Source: Streptomyces sp. LBL
GTDB taxonomy: Bacteria > Actinomycetota > Actinomycetes > Streptomycetales > Streptomycetaceae
Direction of reading: 5' to 3'
Length of the DNA: 64,000 nucleotides
Assembly (NCBI RefSeq): GCF_029893585.1
Contig: NZ_JARXYX010000034.1
Span: forward strand, 50,426 to 114,425
Shown here: piece by piece, positions 50,271 to 58,439 of the stretch
Layout: each line of letters starts with the position of its first letter
How positions within the stretch are numbered: the stretch's first letter is position 1
Translations under genes and position numbers: made by a program
The notes under the pieces: generated by a model
The model's input: the letters and a program-made list of their open reading frames with translations, nothing else
Database searches by the model: none
What the model was told of the DNA's origin: nothing

Positions 50271-51572
50271 TCAGCCCAGGTCCGCGTCCTTCAGCGTCTT
50301 GGTGACGTCGGTGAAGCCCTTCTTGGCCAGCACCAGCTGGCCCTGCCTGACGATCTGCAGGGACACCTCGGTGTTGGCCAGGCGGGGGAAGCCGACGGAG
50401 GCCAGCGAGCCCTGGAACTTCCACTGCAGGGCCGGCGTCAGCCCGCCCGTGGTGACCTTCTGCCCGTGGTCCAGGGCTCCCCGTACGGTGTCGGCGGTCA
50501 CCTCGCCGTCCAGCGACTCGACGATCTCCTTGAAGACGGTGTACGCGATCCACGTGGTCTGCACCCCGGTGTCCGCGGCGTCGATGCGGTTGTCGCCGAA
50601 GGCCTCCGCGCTGATGACCTTCTTCATGGGGTTCCAGCGCGGGTCGCTCTCCACGGGGTACCAGCCGGTGATGTACGAGCCCTCGTACGGCCCGGACCGC
50701 CCGCCGGAGGCGTTGATCTCCGTCTGGTCGACGTTGCCGAGCACCATGGCGGTCCGTACGTCGGGGTAGTCCTCGCGGGTACGCCGGAAGGAGTCCATGA
50801 AGGTGCCTGTGGCGTCGCCGAGCGCGGGCACCACGCAGCCCTTCTTCGCCGAGTCGGTCGTCGTGCGCGCGAGCGCCCGGCCGGCCTTCTCGGAGTACTC
50901 GGTGGCTTTCTCCGGCGCCCGCACGTCCTGCGCGGCCGGGTGTCCGCCGACGGTGAGCCCGGAGTCGAGCAGCGTGGGCAGTTCGTCGCCGGCGATGGTG
51001 TCGGGCCGGACCAGCGCGACCGGCCCGCAGTCGGTGAGCGCCCGGCCGAGACCGGCCAGGAGGGTGGGCTGTCCGCCGTTGACGGGGTAGGACAGCGGGC
51101 TGGTGAACTCGGCGGCGGTGACGCCGTAACCGCCTATGTAGGGGATGCCGGCGCCCTCCAGGGGCGCCAGGAAGGAGTCGGCGTGCTGGCTGTAGGAGCC
51201 GAGGACCGCGACGACGCCCTCGTCGACCGCGCGCTGGGCGCACTTCGCCGCGGTCACGCTGTCGTTGTGGTCATTGCAGGTCAGGACGGTGAGCTTGCGG
51301 CCATCGAGGCCGCCGTGGGAGTTGATCCAGCGGGCGTAGGCCTTCGCGAAGGCGGGCATGCCCGGCTTGTTGGTGGCGTTGGTGTTCTCCGGGGCCCACG
51401 TCATGACCTTGATCGGTTCGTCCCCGACGTCCCCGGTGACACCGGGGATGGCCCCGCAACCGGTGGTGAGCGACGCACACGCCACCAGGGCCGCCGCCGA
51501 GACGGCGGCCGCTCTGACGCGCCGGGTGAACGTGGGGAGGAAGGTGCTGCGGGTGCGTCGCCTGCCGGTCAT
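50271..51572 (-). CDS. Lipoprotein substrate-binding protein of the branched-chain amino acid type
   Basis: The 433-residue protein has a signal peptide with lipobox (LVACASLTTGCGAIPG), so it is anchored outside the membrane. The rest is a periplasmic-binding-protein-like type I (Leu/Ile/Val-binding) domain, for example GMPAFAKAYARWINSHGGLD, CAQRAVDEGVVAVLGSYSQH and VRPDTIAGDELPTLLDSG. No transporter genes are adjacent, so it may be an orphan binding protein or a sensor. The ATG at 51572 is used because it starts the signal peptide. Confidence 0.88.
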   Translation of the reverse strand: MTGRRRTRSTFLPTFTRRVRAAAVSAAALVACASLTTGCGAIPGVTGDVGDEPIKVMTWAPENTNATNKPGMPAFAKAYARWINSHGGLDGRKLTVLTCNDHNDSVTAAKCAQRAVDEGVVAVLGSYSQHADSFLAPLEGAGIPYIGGYGVTAAEFTSPLSYPVNGGQPTLLAGLGRALTDCGPVALVRPDTIAGDELPTLLDSGLTVGGHPAAQDVRAPEKATEYSEKAGRALARTTTDSAKKGCVVPALGDATGTFMDSFRRTREDYPDVRTAMVLGNVDQTEINASGGRSGPYEGSYITGWYPVESDPRWNPMKKVISAEAFGDNRIDAADTGVQTTWIAYTVFKEIVESLDGEVTADTVRGALDHGQKVTTGGLTPALQWKFQGSLASVGFPRLANTEVSLQIVRQGQLVLAKKGFTDVTKTLKDADLG

Positions 51573-51689
51573 GGACACACACGCTTCCGCCACACCGCCA
51601 ACCCGGGGGTGACTCTCGGTTATGGACAGGTGACGTAAAGGTGAACAGCGAGGGGTGGTGAGCCCCCCGAGGAAAGGAACGTACGATCG

Positions 51690-52190
51690 ATGACCGTGCA
51701 AGGTTCGGAGAACTCTTCCCGTCGCGGCCGTCGCTCAGCCACCATGGGCGGCATGCCACAGAACGACATGCCCTGGTGGCGCTGGCGCAGCAACGTGCGC
51801 TCCGCGCTGCACATGCTCTCCGACCCGGTGTTCCAGCGGGATGTCTGGCTGGCGGGGGTGGAGGGGTACGGCGACGTCACCGACGCCGTGTACCGCCTCG
51901 TCGAGGACACCTGGCTGGACAACTGGTCCGCCGAGAAGTACGTCGGCACGATCTTCCGGGACTCCCAGGAGGCGGCGCTCGTCGACAGCGCCGTCCTGCG
52001 GGTGCTGCGGATCATGCACCAGGTCGGGCCCGACGCCCCGGTCTCCGCGTACGTCGACCACCCCGGCTGGCCGGAGGCGGTGCGGGCGGCGCGGGACGCG
52101 CACGTGCGGATGGCGGCGGCCGACGGCGACGACGCGGACGCCCAGCCGCGCACGCTCGAGGTGCTGCGGATCATGACGCGCTCGGCGTAG
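51690..52190 (+). CDS. Conserved hypothetical acidic helical protein upstream of purU
   Basis: The 166-residue protein begins MTVQGSENSSRRGRRSATMG; an internal ATG (MGGMPQNDMPWWRW, 51744) may be the real start. The core has MLSDPVFQRDVWLAGVEGYG and EKYVGTIFRDSQEAALVDSA, a helical domain shared by actinomycete hypothetical proteins. No cofactor motif or membrane segment is seen. It has the same direction as purU, 94 bp upstream, and may be co-transcribed. Confidence 0.7.
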   Translation: MTVQGSENSSRRGRRSATMGGMPQNDMPWWRWRSNVRSALHMLSDPVFQRDVWLAGVEGYGDVTDAVYRLVEDTWLDNWSAEKYVGTIFRDSQEAALVDSAVLRVLRIMHQVGPDAPVSAYVDHPGWPEAVRAARDAHVRMAAADGDDADAQPRTLEVLRIMTRSA

Positions 52191-52284
52191 GGCCGTACCC
52201 GGTCCGCCGTACCCGGTCCCCCGCCCCGGTCTGCGGAGCGAGACGGCACCACGCCCCGGTCACCGATATGGGACCCTGTCCCGC

Positions 52285-53166
52285 ATGAACGAGCAGTCCA
52301 CCCGAGTCGTCGCCCCCGCGGACCAGTACGTCCTCACCCTGTCCTGCCCCGACAAGCAGGGCATCGTGCACGCCGTGTCGAGCTACTTGTTCATGACCGG
52401 TTGCAACATCGAGGACAGTCAGCAGTTCGGCGACCACGACACGGCACTGTTCTTCATGCGGGTCCACTTCTCGGCGGACGCGCCGGTGACCGTGGACAAG
52501 CTGCGGGCGAGCTTCGCGGCGATCGGTGACGCCTTCCACATGGAATGGCAGATACACCGAGCCGAGGACAGGATGCGGATCGTCCTGATGGTCAGCAAGT
52601 TCGGGCACTGCCTGAACGACCTGCTGTTCCGCGCGCGGATCGGCGCACTGCCGGTGGACATCGCGGCCGTGGTGTCCAACCACACCGACTTCGCCGAGCT
52701 CGTGGGGTCGTACGACGTTCCCTTCCACCACATTGCGGTGACGAAGGACACCAAGGCCGAGGCCGAGGCGCGACTGCTGGAGCTGGTGCGCGAGCAGGAC
52801 GTCGAGCTGGTGGTGCTCGCCCGGTACATGCAGGTGCTCTCCGACGACCTGTGCAAGCAGCTCAGCGGGCAGATCATCAACATCCACCACTCGTTCCTGC
52901 CGAGCTTCAAGGGTGCGAAGCCGTATCACCAGGCGCATGCGCGAGGTGTGAAGCTGATCGGGGCCACGGCTCACTACGTGACGGCGGATCTCGACGAGGG
53001 GCCGATCATCGAGCAGGAGGTCGAGCGGGTGGGCCACGAGGTGACACCGGAACAGCTGGTGGCGGTCGGGCGCGATGTGGAGTGTCAGGCGTTGGCCCGG
53101 GCCGTGAAGTGGCATGCGGAGCGGCGGATCCTGCTGAACGGGCGGCGGACGGTTGTGTTCGCCTAG
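52285..53166 (+). CDS. purU: Formyltetrahydrofolate deformylase
   Basis: The 293-residue PurU has an N-terminal ACT domain (YVLTLSCPDKQGIVHAVSSY, then FGDHDTALFFMRVHF) and a formyltransferase-fold catalytic domain with GALPVDIAAVVSNHTDF, LARYMQVLSDDLCKQLSGQI, and the NIHHSFLPSFKGAKPYHQAH catalytic loop. It releases formate from 10-formyl-tetrahydrofolate, balancing one-carbon pools. An ATG at 52285 fits the family length. Confidence 0.96.
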   Translation: MNEQSTRVVAPADQYVLTLSCPDKQGIVHAVSSYLFMTGCNIEDSQQFGDHDTALFFMRVHFSADAPVTVDKLRASFAAIGDAFHMEWQIHRAEDRMRIVLMVSKFGHCLNDLLFRARIGALPVDIAAVVSNHTDFAELVGSYDVPFHHIAVTKDTKAEAEARLLELVREQDVELVVLARYMQVLSDDLCKQLSGQIINIHHSFLPSFKGAKPYHQAHARGVKLIGATAHYVTADLDEGPIIEQEVERVGHEVTPEQLVAVGRDVECQALARAVKWHAERRILLNGRRTVVFA

Positions 53167-53223
53167 TCCACACCTGGTCGCACACCTGGTCGTGTTCGCC
53201 TGGCAGCCGCTGTCGCCCGGCAG

Positions 53224-54465
53224 CTACATCCTGCTCAGCGACGATGCCGCGAACAGGACGTCCCTGATCGCCTCCCGGTCCCCGTCCTGGCCTGCCGCCG
53301 CCTCCGTCGGTGACACATGGCCCGCTGCCAGGCGGCAGAACTCGACGCCGTCCAGGGCCACGTGGGCCACCTCGTGGTCGGCGGAGCCGATCGCGGCGGG
53401 GGAGTCCAGGGGGATCAGCCAGTCGCCGCCGCCCAGGCCCTCGATCTCCAGTCGGAGGCTGCGGCCGGGTTCGCCCGCGGGGACGAGGCGGCGGCCGAGG
53501 GCCGGTGAGGCCAGCCCCGTACGGCGTCGGAGCGCCAGCACGCCGGGAAGCATCCGGGCCGCGAGGTCGATCATGCGGTTGAGGTGGCGCGGCGAGGGCG
53601 GATCGTACGGGTAGTCCACCGCATCGGCGATGTCCTCCGCGTGCACCCAGCACTCGAAGGCGCGGTCCAGCATCGCGTCGTGCAGCGGCAGCTCGAAGTC
53701 GCCGTACGGAACCGCCGGTCTGCCGGTGCCGCCGCCCGTGAACGACACCGTGCGCACCAGGTCGTGGCTCTGCTCCCGCCAGGGCACGCGCACCGCGCGG
53801 GTCGGCGGGAAGTGCGAGGCCCGCCAGTACGCCTCGGTGCGCGCGGCCGGCGTCGGCTCCCGCGCCTCCACGTCGCCCAGCGGGTCGTCGAGGCCGAGCG
53901 CGACCGCGACCAGGCCGTCGACCGTCAGCAGATGCGCGATGACCCCGGCGACCGTCGTACGACGGCTCGTCGCACCCGCGCCCTCGAACCAGCGCAGCCG
54001 CACGGGCGCGTGCCACTCTGCGACGCCTATGTCCTGGAGCAGGGCGTCGAGCCGGGCGGTCTCGGCGTCGTACGGTGTCGCCCACTCGGGCACCGGGATG
54101 CGCGGCGGGCGCCGGCCGAGGCAACTGCCCAGGACGCGGGTGCGCAGACCGGGATCGAGGTCGAGGCTCTCCGGGCGGCGCAGCAGGCCGACCGCGTCAC
54201 GCAGCCGCAGGGCCTCGTCGGCGCAGGTTCCGCAGTCGCTCAGGTGCTCCTCGACGGCCTCCGTCTCCTCCGGCGAGCAGGCGGCCAGCGCCCACGCCCC
54301 GAGGAGGGACTTCAGGACGTGGTGCTCCAGGACCAGCGGAGCGGGCGGGGGCGCCGCACCCCCCAGCTCCGCCGGCGAGGGCAACGGACGTCCGCCGTCC
54401 TCGACGGAGGCGCGGGGGAGGGGGATGGGGAGGGGGATGGGGGGCGGACGGTCCGCGTCGTTCAC
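53224..54465 (-). CDS. Zinc-finger anti-sigma-like domain fused to a maleylpyruvate isomerase-type domain
   Basis: The GTG at 54465 overlaps the sigma-factor stop by 4 bp and gives 413 residues. Residues about 40-85 hold a zinc-binding anti-sigma motif, H-x3-C-x2-C in EEHLSDCGTCADEALRL. Residues about 130-400 are an MDMPI/DinB-like domain (TTVAGVIAHLLTVDGLVAVA, EDIADAVDYPYDPPSPR). There is no membrane helix, so it is a cytoplasmic, possibly redox- or metal-sensing regulator of the adjacent sigma factor. The N-terminus is Pro-rich (PIPLPIPLPR). Confidence 0.88.
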   Translation of the reverse strand: MNDADRPPPIPLPIPLPRASVEDGGRPLPSPAELGGAAPPPAPLVLEHHVLKSLLGAWALAACSPEETEAVEEHLSDCGTCADEALRLRDAVGLLRRPESLDLDPGLRTRVLGSCLGRRPPRIPVPEWATPYDAETARLDALLQDIGVAEWHAPVRLRWFEGAGATSRRTTVAGVIAHLLTVDGLVAVALGLDDPLGDVEAREPTPAARTEAYWRASHFPPTRAVRVPWREQSHDLVRTVSFTGGGTGRPAVPYGDFELPLHDAMLDRAFECWVHAEDIADAVDYPYDPPSPRHLNRMIDLAARMLPGVLALRRRTGLASPALGRRLVPAGEPGRSLRLEIEGLGGGDWLIPLDSPAAIGSADHEVAHVALDGVEFCRLAAGHVSPTEAAAGQDGDREAIRDVLFAASSLSRM

Positions 54466-55043
54466 GCCGCGCCCCCGTATTCGGGCGGTGCTCCGGGTGC
54501 GGCGGCGTCGTGGGCCGTGGAGAGGAGCTGCAGGCCCAGGCGGAGGCGGCGGCGGGCCTCGTCCTCGGTGACGTCCAGGTCGATGGCGGCCTGGCGGTAG
54601 TCGCGGCGCTGGAAGTAGGCCAGCTCCAGAGCGGCACGCAGCGGGACGGGCATGGACTGGACGATGTAGTCGGCGCGGGCGGCGACCGAGGCATGGCGGA
54701 CCTTGCGCTCCAGGTCCTCGGTGCTGCCGTGGTCCTCCTGGGGCAGCGCGGCGGCCTCGGTGGCGCGCAGTCTCTGCACGGCGAGGCGGTGGGTCAGGGC
54801 GGCGACCCAGGAGCGCAGGGGGCCCTGCTGGGGATCGTAGGAGTCGGGGTGTTCCCAGACAAAGGCGAAGACCTCGCGGGTGACGCCGTCGGCGGCACGT
54901 TCATCACCGAGCACGCGGTGGGCGAGTCCGTGCACGAGTGAAGCGAAGCGGTCGTAGAGCTCGCCGAGGGCGGCCGCCTCACCGCGCGCGAGACGCTGCT
55001 GCATCTTGCGGTCCCAGCGGGGCGGTGCGTCTTTCTTCGCCAT
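54462..55043 (-). CDS. ECF-like RNA polymerase sigma factor
   Basis: From the ATG at 55043 (MAKKDAPPRWDRKMQQRLAR) 193 residues show region 2 (ALGELYDRFASLVHGLAHRV, then DGVTREVFAFVWEHPDSYDP) and region 4 (AALELAYFQRRDYRQAAIDL, DVTEDEARRRLRLGLQLL). Its partner is the coupled zinc-finger fusion. The open frame continues upstream through a tandem repeat that would add a Lys/Asp/Gly/Arg-rich tail; this is not accepted as coding because region 2 has its own good start. Confidence 0.9.
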   Translation of the reverse strand: MAKKDAPPRWDRKMQQRLARGEAAALGELYDRFASLVHGLAHRVLGDERAADGVTREVFAFVWEHPDSYDPQQGPLRSWVAALTHRLAVQRLRATEAAALPQEDHGSTEDLERKVRHASVAARADYIVQSMPVPLRAALELAYFQRRDYRQAAIDLDVTEDEARRRLRLGLQLLSTAHDAAAPGAPPEYGGAA

Positions 55044-55063
55044 GCGGCTCCCTCGGCCTGCCC

Positions 55064-55245
55064 TTGTCCCTGCCCTCGGCATGCCTTTGTCCCGGCCTTT
55101 GTCTCGGCCTTTGTCCCTGCCTTTGTTCCGGGCCTTGTTCCGCCCTTGTCTCGCCCTTGTCTCGCCCTTGTCTCGCCCTTGTCTCGCCCTTGTCCCGCCC
55201 TTGTCCCGCCCTTTGTTCTGGCCTTTGTCCCGGCCTTCGTCCTTG
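55064..55245. repeat. 11-12-bp minisatellite upstream of the sigma factor gene
   Basis: About fifteen units of the type cgcccttgtct / ggcctttgtccc run between the sigma start and its probable promoter. Units at 55139-55200 are nearly identical. On the sigma strand the repeat keeps a frame open (RDKG and GETRARQ-like), so a repeat-number change would alter the 5-prime leader or an N-terminal extension. Confidence 0.9.
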
Positions 55246-55549
55246 GAGAGCCGGAGCCCACCGTCTCCTCGAATGTAGTCGGCACCTCCGACAGCCCACG
55301 CCCCTTTGTCGCAATGAGCGCCCCCGGGGAGCCGTGGGTGGTAATGGCCCTCCGGCCCGGCGCCCTGGGGCGTGCCTACCCGGTCGTCCACCGATCAGAA
55401 GCGATCGAACAGGATCGAAGGCGCCTAGAACAAGCCTCTTCCCGTCGGCTTCCGTTTCTGGGCGGGTGTTTCAGGGAACGGCCGCTGGGCAGCCGCGCTG
55501 CAAGGAAGCGTAGGGAAAGCTTCCGTTTAGGTTCGGGCGAGCGAAGGGC
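55246..55549. promoter_or_regulatory. Divergent promoter region, sigma factor / STAS antagonist
   Basis: The 304-bp stretch between the minisatellite and the STAS start has an AT-richer segment with gaagcgatcgaacaggatcg around 55397-55417 and gggaaagcttccgtttaggttcgggcg before the STAS gene. Promoters on both strands are expected; no consensus was verified. Confidence 0.35.
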
Positions 55550-55930
55550 ATGGTGGTGGCGTTCAATGTGACCAACGGTGGGCAGGGCGAGTGGGCCGTG
55601 CTCCAGGTGTCGGGCGAGCTGGACCTGGTGACGTCGCCGGTGCTGCGTCAGCGGGTGCACGACGAGGTGGCCGAGGGCCGCCACAGTCTCGTCCTCGATC
55701 TCTCCGAGGTGTTCTTCTGCGATTCCAGCGGCGTCGGCGTGCTCATCGCCTCCCGCCGCCTCATGAGCTCCTGCCAGGGCCGGCTGCGCCTGATCCTCCC
55801 GGCCCACGGCGCCGAGGACGGCTCCCACGTCAACCGGGTGCTGGGCGCGCTGGGTGTCCGCCGTCTGTTCGACGTCCATCCGGATGTGGACTCGGCGGTC
55901 CGGGAGGATGCGAACCCGCTCTCGGCGTGA
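55550..55930 (+). CDS. STAS-domain anti-sigma factor antagonist
   Basis: The 126-residue protein is a single STAS domain: WAVLQVSGELDLVTSPVLRQ, then LVLDLSEVFFCDSSGVGVL. The DSSGVG motif (residues 58-63) carries the serine phosphorylated by RsbW-type kinases in this family. It lies next to, but divergent from, the sigma/anti-sigma pair; whether it acts on that pair is not shown. Confidence 0.92.
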   Translation: MVVAFNVTNGGQGEWAVLQVSGELDLVTSPVLRQRVHDEVAEGRHSLVLDLSEVFFCDSSGVGVLIASRRLMSSCQGRLRLILPAHGAEDGSHVNRVLGALGVRRLFDVHPDVDSAVREDANPLSA

Positions 55931-56095
55931 GCGGCGCCCCATCGGCCGACCTCGGGCAACGTGGCTGCTACGCGGTTGTCCCGAAATTCCGTCGGTCTCG
56001 GCACAAGCGTCGCTTTCGCGCGCCCGGAGAGGCTTTCCCGTCGTACGCTCCGTGCCAGATGCACCCGACGGTGAGGTAAGGCGGTCCGAACAGAC

Positions 56096-56608
56096 ATGGC
56101 CAGCAACGAGTACGAGCGCAGGATCGCCGTCCGGTTCGCCACCTTCGACCAGGATGGCAACGGCTACATCGACCGCGCGGACTTCAGTGTGGCGGCCAAG
56201 GCGGTGCTCGCCGAGTTCGGTACGGCGGCCCGCTCCGACAAGGGGCAGTCCCTGTATGGCGGTGCCGAGGCGTTCTGGCAGGGCATGGCCGGCATCGCGG
56301 ACCGGGACGGCGACCAGCGGATCACCCGGGGGGAGTTCGTCAACTGCGCGGTCAAGCGGCTGCGCGACAACCCTGACCGGTTCGCCGAGATCGCCCGCCC
56401 CTTCCTGCACGCGGCCCTCGCCGTCGCGGACGCCGACGGGGACGGCCGGGCCACCGTCGAGGACACCGCCCGGGTACTGAAGGCCCTCGGCGCGACCGAG
56501 GAGGCCGCCCACACGGTCACCTCCGCCCTCGACACGGACGTCGACGGCAAGATCGGCGAAACAGAGATCGTGACGGCGTTCGCCCGCTACTTCACGGTTC
56601 CCGAGTAG
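56096..56608 (+). CDS. EF-hand calcium-binding protein (calerythrin-like)
   Basis: The 170-residue protein has four EF-hand loops: DQDGNGYIDRAD (18-29), DRDGDQRITRGE (69-80), DADGDGRATVED (112-123) and DTDVDGKIGETE (146-157). The second and third end with E or D at the last position; the fourth has a glycine at position 6 as expected. The layout is of the calerythrin/CabD type in Streptomyces, cytoplasmic calcium sensors or buffers. It stands alone. Confidence 0.92.
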   Translation: MASNEYERRIAVRFATFDQDGNGYIDRADFSVAAKAVLAEFGTAARSDKGQSLYGGAEAFWQGMAGIADRDGDQRITRGEFVNCAVKRLRDNPDRFAEIARPFLHAALAVADADGDGRATVEDTARVLKALGATEEAAHTVTSALDTDVDGKIGETEIVTAFARYFTVPE

Positions 56609-56736
56609 CCGCTGCCTCACGGTCCCCGAACCCGCCGTTACTCCACGGCTTCCGAACAGCCGTCATGTCAAGGGCCCCGGCGACTACTCCGCGGTTCCCG
56701 AACAGCAGTTACGTCAAGGGCCCCCAGCGACCACGG

Positions 56737-56811
56737 CCGCCGCTCGGAGCTCACGCCCCCGCGTACCGCTCACGCCCCTGCGCACCGCTCACGCCCCCGC
56801 GTACCGCTCAC
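56737..56811. repeat. 18-20-bp tandem repeats overlapping the 3-prime end of the ligase gene
   Basis: Three units like ctcacgcccccgcgtaccg run from the intergenic gap into the last codons of the acyl-CoA ligase (RERYAGA). The duplication arose from the gene end itself, giving extra copies of the stop region. Related cggttcccgaacagc copies lie at 56640-56710. Confidence 0.85.
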
Positions 56812-58291
56812 GCAGCTCGTACTTCAGTACCTTCCGCAGTGTCTCGCCCCGTGGAAGGGCGTCCACCACCTCCAGCTGCTCGGGCAGCTTGTGCGGTGAC
56901 AGACCTTGCGCGCGCAGATACGACGTCACCGCCTCCAGGGTCAGCTCCTCGGCCCCCGGCGGCTGCTCCACCACCGCGCACACCCGCTCCCCGCGCTCCG
57001 CGTCCGGGAGCCCGACCACGGCCGCGTCGCCCACCGAGGGGTGTGCGTGCAGCAGGTCCTCGATCTCCTTGGCGGAGATGTTCTCCCCCTTGCGGATGAT
57101 CACGTCCTTGAGTCGGCCGGTCAGCACCAGATGCCCGCTGCCGGTGACGTACCCGAGGTCCCCGGTGCGCAGGAAGCCGTCCTCGTCGAACGCCTCCGCC
57201 GTCTGCGCCGGGTCCAGATAGCCCTGGCAGACGGCCTCCCCGCGCAGCCGCACCTCCCCGTCGACGATCCGTATCTCCATCCCCTCCGGCGGCCGCCCCT
57301 CCGTCGTCGCGAGGTTCTCCGCGGTGTCGTCCGGCGCCCCCATCGTGATCATCGGCACCTCGGTCATGCCGTACCCGTGGGTGAGCTGCACCCCCATCTC
57401 CCGTACGACGGCGCGGTACACCTCCGGTGGCTTGGGCGCCCCGCCGCCCGCGAGCAGCCGCAGCGAGGGAATGACCGGCGCTCCCGGCTGCTTGCGCTGC
57501 TCGGCCAGGAACATCGTGTAGAAGGCCGTGGAGCCGCCGGCCACGGTCACCCCGTGCCTGCGGTACTCCGCCAGCGCGTCCGGCAGCGCGAACTGCTCGA
57601 ACATCACCGCCGGGAAGCCGTACAGCAGCAGCATGACCGTGTAGTCGGGCCCGGCGATGTGCGCGTACGGGAAAGCCATCGAGCCGACGTCGTCCGCCGA
57701 CAGGCACAGCGCGTGGGCGAGGCACGATCCGCCCGCGATCAGTGAACGGTCCGTGTGCAGGACGCCCTTGGGGGCGGAGGTCGTCCCGGAGGTCCAGTGG
57801 ATCCAGCGGACCGAGGTGCCGTCGGCGGGCGGGGCGGGGAGGACGGACGGGTCGCCGTCGGGCAGGACGTCGTACGCCTCGAAGATCCCCTTGGCGCCGA
57901 GCCGCCGGGCCATCTCCGTGTGGTCGAAGCCACGCCACTCGCCCGGCACCGCGAAGTACTCCGCCTTCGACTCGCGCAGCGCGAACCCGACCTCGCGGTC
58001 CCGGTAGAACGGGATGACCGGGCTCTGTACGGCGCTCAGGCGGGCCAGCGCGAAGGACAGCAGGGCCGTCTCGATCCGGGTGGGCAGCTGCCAGGCGACG
58101 ACCGTGCCGGGGCGTACGCCCATGTCGTACAGGCCCGCCGCCACCCGCTCGGCCCCATCGCGCAGCTCCCCGAAGCTCAGTGAGCGGTCGTCCTGGAGGA
58201 GGGCGGGGCGGTCAGGGGTGAGGTCGGCGCGGCGGGCGACCAGGTCCCAGAGGGTGCGTGAGGTGCTGAGCGCACGGGCGGTGTCGGTCAC
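56789..58291 (-). CDS. AMP-forming acyl-CoA ligase
   Basis: The 500-residue enzyme of the ANL superfamily has the phosphate loop HWTSGTTSAPKGVLHTD, the A5 motif THGYGMTEVPMI, the hinge motif LRTGDLGYVTGSGHLVLTGR, then KDVIIRKGENISAKEIEDLL and the C-terminal catalytic lysine in LPRGETLRKVLKYELRE. It activates a carboxylic acid to its CoA thioester. Its divergence from an amidohydrolase and two acyl-CoA dehydrogenases suggests a single acid-degradation pathway with a common repressor. Confidence 0.93.
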   Translation of the reverse strand: MTDTARALSTSRTLWDLVARRADLTPDRPALLQDDRSLSFGELRDGAERVAAGLYDMGVRPGTVVAWQLPTRIETALLSFALARLSAVQSPVIPFYRDREVGFALRESKAEYFAVPGEWRGFDHTEMARRLGAKGIFEAYDVLPDGDPSVLPAPPADGTSVRWIHWTSGTTSAPKGVLHTDRSLIAGGSCLAHALCLSADDVGSMAFPYAHIAGPDYTVMLLLYGFPAVMFEQFALPDALAEYRRHGVTVAGGSTAFYTMFLAEQRKQPGAPVIPSLRLLAGGGAPKPPEVYRAVVREMGVQLTHGYGMTEVPMITMGAPDDTAENLATTEGRPPEGMEIRIVDGEVRLRGEAVCQGYLDPAQTAEAFDEDGFLRTGDLGYVTGSGHLVLTGRLKDVIIRKGENISAKEIEDLLHAHPSVGDAAVVGLPDAERGERVCAVVEQPPGAEELTLEAVTSYLRAQGLSPHKLPEQLEVVDALPRGETLRKVLKYELRERYAGA

Positions 58292-58439
58292 GGCGGCCCC
58301 CTCGTATAACTGACGGGCAGTCAGATAATGGGCAGAGCGTAGGGCCCGGCGCCTTGTCGGTCCAGAGGCGCGCGACTAGCCTGCTGGGGGAGGTTGATCT
58401 GACGACCCGTCAGATGACTGTGTCAGGCGGAGGGGATCC
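58292..58439. promoter_or_regulatory. Divergent operator/promoter region of the acyl-CoA ligase and amidohydrolase operons
   Basis: Two similar 19-bp palindromic sites lie here: aactgacgggcagtcagat (58308-58326) and atctgacgacccgtcagat (58397-58415). The second has perfect 8-bp arms around acc. Each is near one of the divergent starts. The ctgac/gtcag spacing is typical of TetR-family operators for acyl-CoA genes; no such regulator gene is adjacent. Confidence 0.7.

Noticed and set aside
54938..55513. Plus-strand frame giving a Cys/Leu-rich product through the 11-bp repeat
   Set aside because: Repeat-generated frame; no start signal, and the region lies between two divergent genes.
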